NCBI RefSeq assembly: GCF_000757905.1
Contig: NZ_KN173624.1
DNA length: 64,000 nt
From: Arsenophonus nilaparvatae
Lineage (GTDB): Bacteria > Pseudomonadota > Gammaproteobacteria > Enterobacterales > Enterobacteriaceae
Direction: 5' to 3' (one strand)
The stretch's first letter is position 1. Every line of letters starts with the position of its first letter. This document shows, piece after piece, positions 39,186 to 49,341 of this stretch. The notes beneath the pieces are model-generated. The model did not search any database and was not told the DNA's origin. It worked only from the letters and a program-made list of their open reading frames with translations. Made by a program: the position numbers and the translations under genes.

Positions 39186-39495
39186 TATTGTTCCTTTTAG
39201 TATTAATATAATTTATGATGAAAAATTTATGTCGGATTTATTATATATTAAATAGTAGATTTTTATTTCACCAATAATCTTATTTAAAGTTGCTTTAGAT
39301 AATGAATGTTAAATTATTTTTAATTATAAATATTGTTTTATAAATTGGTATTTTTATTCTTTTTAAGTTGATTAAATAATTATTTATTTTTTTATTTATA
39401 ATAAAATATTAAATACAATAAAAAGAAAATTTGATTTGATAATAAAATAGACTATATTTCAGTTGCTTTTTACTTGTTATTTTTAGGAGAAAATT
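39186..39495. other. AT-rich intergenic region
   Basis: Divergent promoters for the TPS-domain gene (minus) and the small membrane protein (plus) must lie here. Beyond A+T tracts I see no defined element. Confidence 0.6.
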
Positions 39496-39861
39496 ATGGA
39501 AAATCAGGTCCAAACAAAAACAATACCGGAAGGTGTTAAGCAGTGGAATTGGGGCGCTTTTATGTTTAGTATTTTTTGGGGATTTGGCAATCGAACTTAC
39601 TGGCCGTTGCTGTGTATTATTCCATTATTTAATTTTATTTGGATGTTTGTATGTGGTATTAAAGGGAATGAGTGGGCATGGCGTAATGGTAATTATAGTG
39701 ATGTAAAAACCTTTAAACTTATACAAGATACCTGGAATAGAGCTGGATTGGCTGCATTTATTATTAGTTTGATTTTTATTATTCTCTATTTTTTATTTTT
39801 TTCAGTATTTGCTATTTTTTACTTTACCAGTCCAGACTACGGACAAGTTCAAGTGGGATAA
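39496..39861 (+). CDS. Small membrane protein of unknown function
   Basis: The 121 residues begin with a short polar head and then WNWGAFMFSIFWGFGN. Two hydrophobic segments (about residues 40-58 and 86-112) are separated by GIKGNEWAWRNGNY. The pattern W-G-A-F-x-x-x-x-x-W-G and GxKGNEWAW recurs in small uncharacterised membrane proteins of many bacteria. A good Shine-Dalgarno (AGGAGA) precedes the ATG. Confidence 0.75.
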   Translation: MENQVQTKTIPEGVKQWNWGAFMFSIFWGFGNRTYWPLLCIIPLFNFIWMFVCGIKGNEWAWRNGNYSDVKTFKLIQDTWNRAGLAAFIISLIFIILYFLFFSVFAIFYFTSPDYGQVQVG

Positions 39862-39919
39862 ATTATTATCTCAATATCTAATGATAAAAAGAAATAATCG
39901 TCAATTTTTATTAATGCGC

Positions 39920-39951
39920 AAAAATAACCCTTCGCGCGAAGGGCTATTTTG
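39920..39951. terminator. Bidirectional terminator near mltD
   Basis: CCCTTCG and CGAAGGG form a tight GC-rich palindrome (39928-39943) with A-rich sequence before and T-rich sequence after on both strands. It lies 11 bp past the mltD stop and can also stop transcription of the 39496 gene. Confidence 0.88.
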
Positions 39952-39962
39952 TCATAATATTA

Positions 39963-41327
39963 TTAGAGGTGAATAGTCAGCGTTATGCCCGGTTTTAAAT
40001 CTGCTATTCTAACGCTAGAGTTCCAATTCATCAGATCTTTAAGATCGATGCCGTGGCGTTTAGCAATACTGTAATAGGAATCACCTTGACGGACTTTATA
40101 GGTCTTGATATTTACTTTACCTTTCTTGCCTGATGAAGTGCTATTTTTAGCAATCATAGTTGGTGCACGATAACTATTTTTACCGCTAATTTTTAATGTT
40201 TGCCCGATCCGCAAGTTGGCTGTTTTCATGCCATTGAGTAACTTAAGCTTATCGGTTGTGGTATTAAAACGTTTGGCAATAATCGATAAGGAGTCACCGC
40301 GTTTAACTTTGTAATTAGTGATAGCACGCTGTCTAGCTAATATCTGTTTATTATTGTTGGCAACAGCAAGGCGAATACTATTTAATACGTCTTGATCAGA
40401 AAGCGCATCCTTAAGCAGATCAGCTTTATCTGTTGGTAGCATAATAGTATAGGGACCGGCTGGAGGTGTTATATTATGTTTTAAATTTGGATTATAGGCT
40501 TTAAGAGCGGTTAATGGCAGTCCAGAAAGTCTAGCTGCTTGAGGTAAGGTAATTTGTTCGCCTATATTAACCTGGGTGAGTGCATTATTTTTATTGGTTG
40601 TTGGTAATTGCAATGCATATTGTTCGCTATTGCGTAATATATTACTGAGAGCCAAAATTTTTGGTACATAATTCATTGTTTCTTTGGGGAGTGATAACGA
40701 CCAATAATTAGTAGGTAATCCCAGCTCTTCATTTTTCTTGATGGCATTAAGCACACAACCTTCGCCACAATTATAAGCAGCAAGTGTTAGAGGCCAATCA
40801 CCGTCGAATAGGTTATTTAATCGTTCAAGTAAATTTAGTGCTGCACTAGTCGAGGCAGCGACATCTCTGCGTTCATCAACCCATTTATTTTGTTTTAATC
40901 CATATGACTGACCGGTCAATGGAATAATCTGCCATAAACCTGTAGCCTGAGCCTGTGAGGTCGCATGGGGATTAAAAGCACTTTCAACGATAGGAACCAG
41001 GGCAAGCTCCATTGGCAGGTGGCGTTGATCAATTTTTTCAACAATCCAGTACATGTAAGGCTCTGCGCGTAATGTCACATTCCGCAAATAGCTTTCTTTG
41101 GCCAAATAAGATTTGATTTGATTTCTGATCCTGGCATTATCAGGAATATCCATTTTCAGCTCATTACTAATATAACCCCACAAATCATTTTCTATTAAAT
41201 AGGTTGATTCCCAAGTGGTAGTTTCAATATCTTGATTGGCTGAAGACGGATCTGGTGTTTGCTCATTGGGTGTCATTTGACAACCAACAAGCAGAACAGA
41301 GGCGAATAGTATCGCTTTTGTCTTCAT
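39963..41327 (-). CDS. mltD: Membrane-bound lytic murein transglycosylase D
   Basis: This 454-residue lipoprotein cleaves peptidoglycan. The signal ends in the lipobox LVGC (Cys16). The SLT domain carries the catalytic Glu in PIVESAFNPHA (about residue 123), then ATGLWQIIP and AYNCGEGCV. Two C-terminal LysM repeats begin YKVKRGDSLSIIAKRF (about 343) and YKVRQGDSYYSIAKRH (about 412). Confidence 0.95.
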   Translation of the reverse strand: MKTKAILFASVLLVGCQMTPNEQTPDPSSANQDIETTTWESTYLIENDLWGYISNELKMDIPDNARIRNQIKSYLAKESYLRNVTLRAEPYMYWIVEKIDQRHLPMELALVPIVESAFNPHATSQAQATGLWQIIPLTGQSYGLKQNKWVDERRDVAASTSAALNLLERLNNLFDGDWPLTLAAYNCGEGCVLNAIKKNEELGLPTNYWSLSLPKETMNYVPKILALSNILRNSEQYALQLPTTNKNNALTQVNIGEQITLPQAARLSGLPLTALKAYNPNLKHNITPPAGPYTIMLPTDKADLLKDALSDQDVLNSIRLAVANNNKQILARQRAITNYKVKRGDSLSIIAKRFNTTTDKLKLLNGMKTANLRIGQTLKISGKNSYRAPTMIAKNSTSSGKKGKVNIKTYKVRQGDSYYSIAKRHGIDLKDLMNWNSSVRIADLKPGITLTIHL

Positions 41328-41416
41328 TAATGTAACCTATCCTAGGTTGTTATTTATTCAATTGTTTAACAAAGGGGGAATGATACTGATCTCGTTAGCT
41401 AATGACAACCATCAAT

Positions 41417-42169
41417 TTAAAAGCGATCTTTTAGTTTGCGAATTTTGGCAAATACATCACAATTTGAACAAGTAGCAGGAGAAAACCCCAATACTTTTTG
41501 TAAGTAAGGATCGTCATATCTTAAGAAGATATTGATCTTTTTTTCTACTTTAAGTTGTGATGGCAGTGTGGATTGTTTTTGGGCTCGTTTTTGATTCACG
41601 GCTAAAGTATAAGCTTTTATTGCTTCATCGTGGGGTAGCAAATAACTGGCAAATACCATATTCGCAGCGGTATATTCATGTGCGCAACAGACTAACGTCT
41701 CATCAGGTAAAGCTTTAAGCGTTTCAAGCGAATGATACATTTGTTCAGCTGTTCCTTCAAAAATACGGCCACAACCACCAGAAAATAGGGTATCACCGCA
41801 AAATAGATATGGTTTTTGATAGTAAGCAACATGTCCTAAAGTATGTCCAGGTACGGCAAAAATTTGCCATGAAAAGCCGGCAAAATTTAGCTGCTCTCCA
41901 CCTTTTATGATACATGTTGCTCCTTTGCTACTGGTTTCCATTGGACCATAGACGACTAATTTGGGATAATATTTTTGTAATTCTTTGACGCCATCGACGT
42001 GATCATGATGATGGTGAGTAAGTAAAATAGCGACCGGTTTTATAGCATTTTGTTGCAAAAATTGCTGCACTGGCTTAGCAGTACCAGGATCGACAATAAT
42101 ACAGTTACCTTGATAGATTAATAGCCATATATAATTATCAACTAAGGAAGGAATTCTGATAAGCTCCAT
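41417..42169 (-). CDS. gloB: Hydroxyacylglutathione hydrolase (glyoxalase II)
   Basis: This metallo-beta-lactamase fold enzyme detoxifies methylglyoxal through S-lactoylglutathione. The metal motif is THHHHDHVDG, with later ligands in VPGHTLGH, FCGDTLFSGGCGR and CAHEYT. Starting at MELIRIPSL aligns with E. coli; an ATG six codons upstream (42187) is the alternative. It is divergent from yafS, 44 bp away. Confidence 0.94.
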   Translation of the reverse strand: MELIRIPSLVDNYIWLLIYQGNCIIVDPGTAKPVQQFLQQNAIKPVAILLTHHHHDHVDGVKELQKYYPKLVVYGPMETSSKGATCIIKGGEQLNFAGFSWQIFAVPGHTLGHVAYYQKPYLFCGDTLFSGGCGRIFEGTAEQMYHSLETLKALPDETLVCCAHEYTAANMVFASYLLPHDEAIKAYTLAVNQKRAQKQSTLPSQLKVEKKINIFLRYDDPYLQKVLGFSPATCSNCDVFAKIRKLKDRF

Positions 42170-42213
42170 AATATAATAATGCCTCATAGCTAAAGGGTTA
42201 GAAGGATATTACA

Positions 42214-42891
42214 ATGAAGTCAGCTCGTATTGCTCAACGATCTAAAATGCCTGACTCCTGGGAAGACATTCCATGGGGAGAGTATTATCGTATTGCATTG
42301 AACCAGCAGCTACAACCATGGTGGCCAAAAATATTTGGTTTCCATTTATTAAAAATTGGCCAATTGAGTTTACAGATTGATACCCAAGCATCGCTGATTA
42401 CCCATCAATTTAGCATGAATATAGCTGGAAGTAACTGTCAATTATTAGGTGATCCTAATGAAATGCCTTTCGAGGACAAATCGATCGATGCCTGTCTTTT
42501 AATACAACAATTATCTTACAGTACTAACCCACATTGGTTATTGCGTGAAGCTGATAGGGTTTTGGTTGATGATGGTTGGCTAATTTTATCTAATTTTAAT
42601 CCTTTTAGTTTGCTAGGGTTAGGGAAATGTATTCCTCTTTTGCGTAAGCGGCAACCCTATCGTAGTCATATGTTTTCGACCTGGCGTCAACTTGATTGGT
42701 TGAGCTTATTGAATTACGAAGTACTGCAGCGACAAAGTTTTCAAATTATACCCTGGATAAACCCTGATCATTTTATCAATAGAAATTTGCAATTTGCCGG
42801 TTGTATCAATCTTATCATTGCCCGTAAAAGAACATTACCGGTTGACGCCAACACCCATAAAATTTATGCGAACCCGCATGAAAATAGGTAA
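42214..42891 (+). CDS. yafS: SAM-dependent methyltransferase YafS
   Basis: This 225-residue class I methyltransferase-like protein has MPFEDKSIDACLLIQQL (about residues 86-102) and LREADRVLVDDGWLILSNFN in two blocks, typical of the UbiE/Methyltransf_11 core. The substrate is unknown. Its place between gloB and rnhA is as in E. coli. Confidence 0.88.
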   Translation: MKSARIAQRSKMPDSWEDIPWGEYYRIALNQQLQPWWPKIFGFHLLKIGQLSLQIDTQASLITHQFSMNIAGSNCQLLGDPNEMPFEDKSIDACLLIQQLSYSTNPHWLLREADRVLVDDGWLILSNFNPFSLLGLGKCIPLLRKRQPYRSHMFSTWRQLDWLSLLNYEVLQRQSFQIIPWINPDHFINRNLQFAGCINLIIARKRTLPVDANTHKIYANPHENR

Positions 42892-42927
42892 TACAATGGG
42901 GGTTGTTAAATGTTGGCGCAAACGTCA

Positions 42928-43413
42928 TTAATTTTGTTCCGTTTGGTAGCCGCTATCCTCTTCTGTTGGTGAATTTGCCGCATTTCTTGCTAATTCATCG
43001 CATCGCTCATTTTCTGCATGTCCAGCATGGCCTTTGACCCAGTGCCATTCTATTTGGTGTCGAGAAATTGCTGCGTCTAATCGTTGCCATAAATCAACAT
43101 TCAAAACAGGTGATTTATCTGCGCGTCGCCATTGGCGATTTTTCCAGTTGTGGATCCATTGGGTGATACCCTGACGGACATATTGACTATCAGTCGTTAG
43201 AATAACCTGGCAGGGTTGTTTAAGCGTTTCCAAACCAATAATGGCCGCCATTAATTCCATACGATTATTGGTGGTAAGAAAATACCCTTTGCTTAATGTT
43301 TTTTCATGTTTATTATAACGCAGTAAAATACCATAACCGCCTGGGCCTGGATTGCCTAAACAAGAACCATCGGTGAAAATTTCTACCTGTTTCGTCATTT
43401 CTGATAAACTCAT
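42928..43413 (-). CDS. rnhA: Ribonuclease HI
   Basis: This enzyme degrades the RNA strand of RNA/DNA hybrids. The catalytic residues are visible in FTDGSCLGNPGPGG (Asp), NNRMELMAAI (Glu), TTDSQYV (Asp), and GHAGHAENERCDELA (His and Asp). The listed start gives 161 residues; an ATG five codons in (43398) gives 156, closer to E. coli. It is divergent from dnaQ, as in relatives. Confidence 0.96.
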   Translation of the reverse strand: MSLSEMTKQVEIFTDGSCLGNPGPGGYGILLRYNKHEKTLSKGYFLTTNNRMELMAAIIGLETLKQPCQVILTTDSQYVRQGITQWIHNWKNRQWRRADKSPVLNVDLWQRLDAAISRHQIEWHWVKGHAGHAENERCDELARNAANSPTEEDSGYQTEQN

Positions 43414-43457
43414 TTTATTCGTGATTTATAACCCTAAGTCTGACATAAAAAGGCACT

Positions 43458-44222
43458 ATGAGCACTGTGATTACACGACAAATTGTTCTTGATACGGAAA
43501 CTACTGGTATGAATAAGCTAGGGATCCATTATGAAGGACATAATATTATTGAAATTGGCGCGGTAGAAGTGATCAATCGCCGCTTAACTGGTCGTCATTT
43601 CCATGTTTATATAAAACCAGCACGATTAGTTGATCCTGAAGCTTTCGAAGTTCATGGAATTAGTGATGAGTTTTTACAAGATAAACCAACTTTTGCTGAA
43701 ATAGCTGATGAATTTTTAGATTTTATTCGCGGCGCTGAGTTAATCATCCACAATGCCCCTTTTGATATTGGGTTTATGGATTATGAGTTTTCCAAGTTAA
43801 ATAGAGATATTCCACCGACAGCAAACTTTTGTCAGATCACTGATAGCTTGGTATTGGCCAGAAAGCTGTTTCCGGGAAAACGGAATAATCTTGATGCTTT
43901 ATGTGATCGCTATCATATCGATAATTCAAAGCGTACACTCCATGGCGCCTTGCTCGATGCAGAGATCTTGGCCGAAGTCTATATGGCAATGACCGGAGGA
44001 CAAACCTCGTTAGCTTTTTCAGTTGATTCAGAGCCAGGTAGTGAAACCTATACCGATGATATTAAACGAATAGAACGCTCAGCAATGGGATTAACCGTGA
44101 TTTATGCTAATCAAGAAGAAATTACTGGCCATGAAGCAAAACTGGATCTGATTGAAAAGAAAAGTGGAAAGATTTCACTTTGGCGTTCCGATGATTGCGA
44201 AAAGGATCAGGTTAAACATTAA
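43458..44222 (+). CDS. dnaQ: DNA polymerase III epsilon subunit
   Basis: This 254-residue proofreading 3'-5' exonuclease has Exo I VLDTETTGMN, Exo II IIHNAPFDIGFMDYE and Exo III HGALLDAEILAEVY. The C-terminal tail that binds the alpha subunit is present. The order rnhA-dnaQ-tRNA-Asp is the E. coli arrangement. Confidence 0.96.
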   Translation: MSTVITRQIVLDTETTGMNKLGIHYEGHNIIEIGAVEVINRRLTGRHFHVYIKPARLVDPEAFEVHGISDEFLQDKPTFAEIADEFLDFIRGAELIIHNAPFDIGFMDYEFSKLNRDIPPTANFCQITDSLVLARKLFPGKRNNLDALCDRYHIDNSKRTLHGALLDAEILAEVYMAMTGGQTSLAFSVDSEPGSETYTDDIKRIERSAMGLTVIYANQEEITGHEAKLDLIEKKSGKISLWRSDDCEKDQVKH

Positions 44223-44339
44223 TCATTGTTACACTTTTAGCTGAAAAAATGCGCAAATAGTGATTTTTTTTCTAAAAAATATTGACGTATAGATTGCTGA
44301 TTCGTAATATCATGGCCGTTCTTAAATCGATTATACCGT

Positions 44340-44416
44340 GGTGCGGTAGTTCAGTTGGTTAGAATACCGGCCTGTCACGCCGGGGGTCGCGGGTTCAAGT
44401 CCCGTCCGCACCGCCA
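44340..44416 (+). tRNA. aspV: tRNA-Asp (GUC)
   Basis: This is a 77-nt cloverleaf with an encoded CCA. Acceptor stem GGTGCGG pairs with CCGCACC, followed by discriminator G and CCA. The anticodon loop is CTGTCAC with GTC at 44374-44376; the T arm contains GGTTCAAGT. It lies downstream of dnaQ, like aspV in E. coli. It is the substrate of GluQ, encoded at 20477, if queuosine is present. Confidence 0.97.
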
Positions 44417-44423
44417 ATATTAT

Positions 44424-44456
44424 AAAACCCTGAGTATAAGCCTCGGGGTTTTCTGT
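44424..44456 (+). terminator. Terminator after tRNA-Asp
   Basis: AAAACCCTGAG pairs with CTCGGGGTTTT (one mismatch), 8 bp after the tRNA, ending in a T-rich run. Confidence 0.85.
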
Positions 44457-44744
44457 ATTTTAAGATAATAATCATTCTTTTTGCCAGAAAATCATATCCA
44501 ATCTCACAGCCTTTTTGCTTAGAAAAAATTATGATATTCGTGTTTTGATTTTCGCTATAGCACAAACAGTGATTGTTATTATTGTATCATTCACTTATTT
44601 TTAATTCTTTTGCTATTGATTAAAATTTTGTTACCGCTGATTATTTAGGGCAGATACCTAGATTAGATTTTAACTGTTAAGATGGCAAAACGACCTTGAG
44701 AAAATCAGTATCAAATTTGCTATTTATTCGATTTGGAGTAAACA

Positions 44745-46739
44745 ATGATCACTCGTAAAATCCTTGCTAATGCTATCCGTTTCCTCAGTATAGATGCGGT
44801 ACAGAAAGCAAAATCAGGGCATCCAGGTGCGCCAATGGGAATGGCGGATATTGCTGAAGTACTCTGGCGTGACTATCTGGATCATAATCCTGCTGATCCT
44901 GACTGGGTAGATCGTGACCGTTTTGTATTATCTAATGGCCATGGTTCTATGCTACTTTATAGCTTGTTGCATCTTACCGGTTATGATTTACCGATCAAAG
45001 AATTAAAAAATTTTCGCCAACTTCATTCCAAAACACCAGGACATCCCGAATATGGTTATACGCCAGGTGTTGAAACCACGACTGGCCCGCTGGGACAAGG
45101 AATTGCAAATGCTGTAGGTTTTGCTATTGCCGAACGAACGTTAGCTGCTCAATTTAATCGTCCAGACCATACTATTGTTGATCATTATACCTATGTATTT
45201 ATGGGTGATGGTTGCATGATGGAAGGCATTTCACATGAAGCTTGTTCGTTGGCTGGAACATTGAAATTAGGTAAATTGATTGCTTTTTATGATGATAATG
45301 GCATTTCAATCGATGGTGAGGTAGAAGGTTGGTTTACAGATAATACTGCTGAACGTTTTGCCGCTTATCATTGGCATGTTATCAAAGGTATTGATGGACA
45401 TGATCCTGAACAAATCAAGTCAGCAATAGAACAAGCCCGTAAGGTTACCGATAAGCCCTCTTTACTAATCTGCAAAACGATGATTGGTTATGGCTCGCCA
45501 CATAAGGCTGGTTCCGAAGAAGCGCATGGTTCACCATTAGGTGAAACTGAGATCGCTGAAACCCGGGCAGCACTAGATTGGTCATATCCACCTTTTGAAA
45601 TACCAGCAGATATTTATCAAGCCTGGGATGCCCGCGAAATCGGTCAGCAAAAAGAAGCTACCTGGCGTGAAAAATTTGCTGAGTATCAACGGGCTTTCCC
45701 GCAACTTGCCGAAGAGTTTATCCGTCGGACCAAAGGTGAATTACCGACTAATTGGCAAGCTGTTGCAAATAATTTGGTGACGGAATTACAACGCAATCCT
45801 GCTAATATTGCCAGCCGTAAAGCCTCACAAAATACGTTGGAGGTTTTCGGTAAGATATTGCCTGAACTTTTAGGCGGCTCCGCTGATTTAGCTCCCAGTA
45901 ATTTAACTATGTGGTCAGCGTCTAAGTCAATAAAAGATTCTCCAGCAGGTAATTATATTCACTATGGTGTACGTGAATTTGGTATGTCGGCTATTATGAA
46001 TGGTATTGCCTTGCATGGTGGTTTTATACCCTATGGTGCAACCTTTTTAATGTTTGTTGAGTATGCGCGTAATGCAGTACGCATGGCTGCGTTAATGAAA
46101 ATTCGCAGTATTTTTGTCTATACTCATGATTCTATTGGTTTGGGTGAGGATGGTCCAACCCATCAACCTGTTGAGCAATTAGCCAGTTTGCGCCTGACGC
46201 CTAATATAAGTACTTGGCGTCCTTGTGATCAGGTTGAATCGGCCATTGCCTGGCAGTATGCGATTGAGCGTAATGAGGGGCCAAGTGCATTGATTTTTTC
46301 CCGTCAAAATCTTGAACAGCAACCACGTGATACTAAACAGTTAGCCAATATTATTAAAGGGGCTTATGTGCTCAAAGATAGCGAAAAAACACCCGCGCTT
46401 ATTTTGATTGCAACTGGCTCTGAGGTTGGATTAGCGGTTAACGCTTATGAAAAATTGACTGCCGAAGGTTATCAAGTACGAGTGGTTTCTATGCCATCAA
46501 CGGATACTTTTGATAAACAGGACGCCGCTTATCGTGAGTCTGTATTACCCTCTTCAGTTACTGCACGATTAGCTGTTGAGGCGGGTATTGCTGATTATTG
46601 GTACAAATATGTTGGCACAACCGGTGGGGTTGTTGGTATGCATACTTTTGGTGAGTCAGCATCGGCAGAGATTTTATTTAAAGAGTTTGGTTTTAGTGTG
46701 GAAAATGTGATAGAGAAGGCTAAAGCTTTATTGCCGTAA
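44745..46739 (+). CDS. tktA: Transketolase
   Basis: This 664-residue ThDP enzyme of the pentose phosphate pathway moves two-carbon units between sugar phosphates. Blocks are KSGHPGAPMGMADIAEVLW (about residues 22-40), the ThDP/Mg motif GDGCMMEGISHE (about 155), and GEDGPTHQPVEQLASLR (about 468). It also supplies erythrose 4-phosphate, the substrate of Epd encoded next. Confidence 0.97.
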   Translation: MITRKILANAIRFLSIDAVQKAKSGHPGAPMGMADIAEVLWRDYLDHNPADPDWVDRDRFVLSNGHGSMLLYSLLHLTGYDLPIKELKNFRQLHSKTPGHPEYGYTPGVETTTGPLGQGIANAVGFAIAERTLAAQFNRPDHTIVDHYTYVFMGDGCMMEGISHEACSLAGTLKLGKLIAFYDDNGISIDGEVEGWFTDNTAERFAAYHWHVIKGIDGHDPEQIKSAIEQARKVTDKPSLLICKTMIGYGSPHKAGSEEAHGSPLGETEIAETRAALDWSYPPFEIPADIYQAWDAREIGQQKEATWREKFAEYQRAFPQLAEEFIRRTKGELPTNWQAVANNLVTELQRNPANIASRKASQNTLEVFGKILPELLGGSADLAPSNLTMWSASKSIKDSPAGNYIHYGVREFGMSAIMNGIALHGGFIPYGATFLMFVEYARNAVRMAALMKIRSIFVYTHDSIGLGEDGPTHQPVEQLASLRLTPNISTWRPCDQVESAIAWQYAIERNEGPSALIFSRQNLEQQPRDTKQLANIIKGAYVLKDSEKTPALILIATGSEVGLAVNAYEKLTAEGYQVRVVSMPSTDTFDKQDAAYRESVLPSSVTARLAVEAGIADYWYKYVGTTGGVVGMHTFGESASAEILFKEFGFSVENVIEKAKALLP

Positions 46740-47008
46740 TTGATGAAAATGATATGAGCGTATTGATCAGCTTTATATGATTAGATACGCTCTTTTTATT
46801 TCAGCAGATAATCATGCGCTATTGCGATTTTTTTTTTATGTTGTAGTGCATTTAAATTAAGCTGAAACGTTTCATTTTGGCAAAATTGCTAGATTTATTG
46901 ATCAAAAGCACACTTTTTATGATTGACGACAAAAATCCTCAGTACAAAAGCTGTAATTATCGGTATTCTTAGCCATTAACAAATCAGTTGTTATATTGAA
47001 GGAAGAGT

Positions 47009-48040
47009 ATGGTAGTTAGAGTGGCAATTAATGGTTTTGGGCGAATAGGGCGTAGCATATTAAGAGCGCTTTATGAATCAGATCACCGAGCTCAAATTGC
47101 TGTTGTTGCAATTAATGAAATTGCTACTTCGGAAGGAATAGCACATTTATTAAAGTATGATTCTAGTCATGGCCGATTTGCTTATGATGTGCGCCTGAAT
47201 AACGATTTGTTAGTTGTAGGTAATGACAGTATTCATCTTTTTCATCAATCTGAGATTGAAAAACTACCATGGCGAGCATTGGATATTGATGTAGTACTCG
47301 ATTGTACCGGTGTTTATGGTTCAAAGGTCGATGGCTCTGCGCATTTATCAAGTGGCGCAAAAAAGGTGCTATTTTCTCATCCGGGAAGTACTGATCTTGA
47401 TGCAACTATTGTTTATGGGGTTAATGAAACCAGTTTGAAAAATAGCGATCAACTGGTATCAAACGCATCTTGTACCACAAATTGTATTATTCCTGTGATT
47501 AAAATATTAGATGATGCTTTGGATATTGAATCTGGTACAGTGACAACGATTCACGCTGCAATGAATGATCAGCCGGTTATTGATGCTTATCATCAGGATC
47601 TACGTCGTACACGGGCCGCTAGCCAATCTATTATTCCTGTTGATACCAAATTGGCTGCTGGGATCACACGAATATTTCCAAAATTCAAAGATCATTTTGA
47701 AGCGATATCGGTTCGCGTACCAACTATCAATGTAACGGCGATCGACCTCAGTGTGACGGTAAGATCTAAAGTAACGGTAGCTAAAGTCAATCAGCTGTTG
47801 CAACAAGCAGCAGAAGGTTCATTTCGTGGTATAGTTGATTATACTGAATTGCCGTTAGTATCAACAGATTTTAATCATGACCCACATAGTGCTATTGTAG
47901 ATGGTACGCAAACACGAGTTAGTGGGCAACACCTAATTAAGATTTTAGTTTGGTGCGATAATGAGTGGGGTTTTGCCAATCGTATGCTTGATACGACATT
48001 AGCAATGGCTGCTACTGGTTTCAACAAATCTATCTGTTGA
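47009..48040 (+). CDS. epd: Erythrose-4-phosphate dehydrogenase
   Basis: This 343-residue GAPDH-fold enzyme makes 4-phosphoerythronate for pyridoxal phosphate synthesis. The NAD-binding start is VAINGFGRIGRSILRAL and the catalytic Cys is in NASCTTNCI (about residue 155). NEWGFANRM lies near the C-terminus. The tktA-epd-pgk-fbaA order, rather than sequence alone, separates it from GapA. Confidence 0.93.
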   Translation: MVVRVAINGFGRIGRSILRALYESDHRAQIAVVAINEIATSEGIAHLLKYDSSHGRFAYDVRLNNDLLVVGNDSIHLFHQSEIEKLPWRALDIDVVLDCTGVYGSKVDGSAHLSSGAKKVLFSHPGSTDLDATIVYGVNETSLKNSDQLVSNASCTTNCIIPVIKILDDALDIESGTVTTIHAAMNDQPVIDAYHQDLRRTRAASQSIIPVDTKLAAGITRIFPKFKDHFEAISVRVPTINVTAIDLSVTVRSKVTVAKVNQLLQQAAEGSFRGIVDYTELPLVSTDFNHDPHSAIVDGTQTRVSGQHLIKILVWCDNEWGFANRMLDTTLAMAATGFNKSIC

Positions 48041-48116
48041 CAGACAGTATGGGGAATATTGCTCTCCCTACACAGCAGAAGATTAATAATTTAGAGAATC
48101 AACGAGAGGATTCACC

Positions 48117-49280
48117 ATGTCTGTAATTAAGATGACCGATTTAGATCTGGCGGGTAAAAAAGTATTCATCCGGGCTGACCTAAACGTTCCTGTCAAAGAT
48201 GGCAAAGTTACCTCTGATGCACGGATCCGTGCTTCTTTACCGACGATTGAAACCGCTTTAAAGCAAGGCGCAAAGGTAATGGTAACGTCTCATTTAGGTC
48301 GCCCGATTGAAGGTGAGTATAATGAGGAATTTTCATTGAAACCCGTTGTAGACTATTTAGCAGATAAGCTCGACTATCCTGTTCGTTTAGTAAAAGATTA
48401 TTTAAATGGAGTTGAAGTTGCTAATGGCGAGCTGGTGGTTCTTGAGAATGTACGCTTCAACCGGGGTGAAAAAAAGGATGATGAAAATTTATCTAAGCAA
48501 TATGCTGCACTTTGTGACATCTATGTAATGGATGCATTTGGTACGGCGCACCGTGCTCAGGCATCAACCCATGGTGTGGCAAAATTTGCTCCTATAGCAT
48601 GCGCAGGGCCGCTGTTATTTGCTGAGTTGGATGCATTAGGTAAAGCATTGAAAGAGCCTGCTCGGCCAATGGTTGCAATCGTTGGTGGTTCAAAAGTTTC
48701 GACTAAATTAACTGTCTTGGATTCTTTAGCAAAAATTGCCGACCAAATTATTGTGGGAGGCGGTATTGCCAATACCTTTATCGCAGCTGAAGGTCATAAA
48801 GTCGGCCGTTCTTTATATGAAGATGACTTGATCCCCGAAGCAGAAAAATTATTATCTACTTGCGATATTCCTGTACCTACTGATGTTCGGGTAGCGACTG
48901 AATTTTCTGAAACAGCCGAGGCGGTAATGAAATCTGTCAATGATGTTAAAGATGATGAGCAGATTTTGGACTTAGGCGATGAAACGGCTGAACGTTTGGC
49001 GGGTATTCTTAAAAAAGCAAAAACGATTTTATGGAATGGTCCGGTTGGGGTTTTCGAGTTCCCTAATTTTCGCCACGGCACCGCAGTGATTGCCCAAGCA
49101 ATTGCAGAAAGTGAAGCTTTTTCTATAGCAGGTGGTGGTGATACATTAGCGGCGATTGATCTGTTTGGTATTGCGGATAAAATTTCTTATATTTCTACTG
49201 GCGGTGGTGCTTTTCTTGAATTTGTGGAAGGTAAAAAATTACCTGCAGTTGTTGTGTTAGAAGAACGAGCAAAACAGTAA
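48117..49280 (+). CDS. pgk: Phosphoglycerate kinase
   Basis: Its 387 residues equal the E. coli length. The signature is KVFIRADLNVPVKDG (about residues 15-29), and the substrate Arg lies in SHLGRP. The C-terminal nucleotide domain has NGPVGVFEFPNF and AIAGGGDT-like SIAGGGDTLAAI. It makes ATP from 1,3-bisphosphoglycerate. It lies 76 bp after epd and is probably co-transcribed with it. Confidence 0.97.
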   Translation: MSVIKMTDLDLAGKKVFIRADLNVPVKDGKVTSDARIRASLPTIETALKQGAKVMVTSHLGRPIEGEYNEEFSLKPVVDYLADKLDYPVRLVKDYLNGVEVANGELVVLENVRFNRGEKKDDENLSKQYAALCDIYVMDAFGTAHRAQASTHGVAKFAPIACAGPLLFAELDALGKALKEPARPMVAIVGGSKVSTKLTVLDSLAKIADQIIVGGGIANTFIAAEGHKVGRSLYEDDLIPEAEKLLSTCDIPVPTDVRVATEFSETAEAVMKSVNDVKDDEQILDLGDETAERLAGILKKAKTILWNGPVGVFEFPNFRHGTAVIAQAIAESEAFSIAGGGDTLAAIDLFGIADKISYISTGGGAFLEFVEGKKLPAVVVLEERAKQ

Positions 49281-49341
49281 TTATATCTGAAGAAAATGAC
49301 AGGTAGCACTGTTCACCTGTCCAATAATAGGATTTTATCTC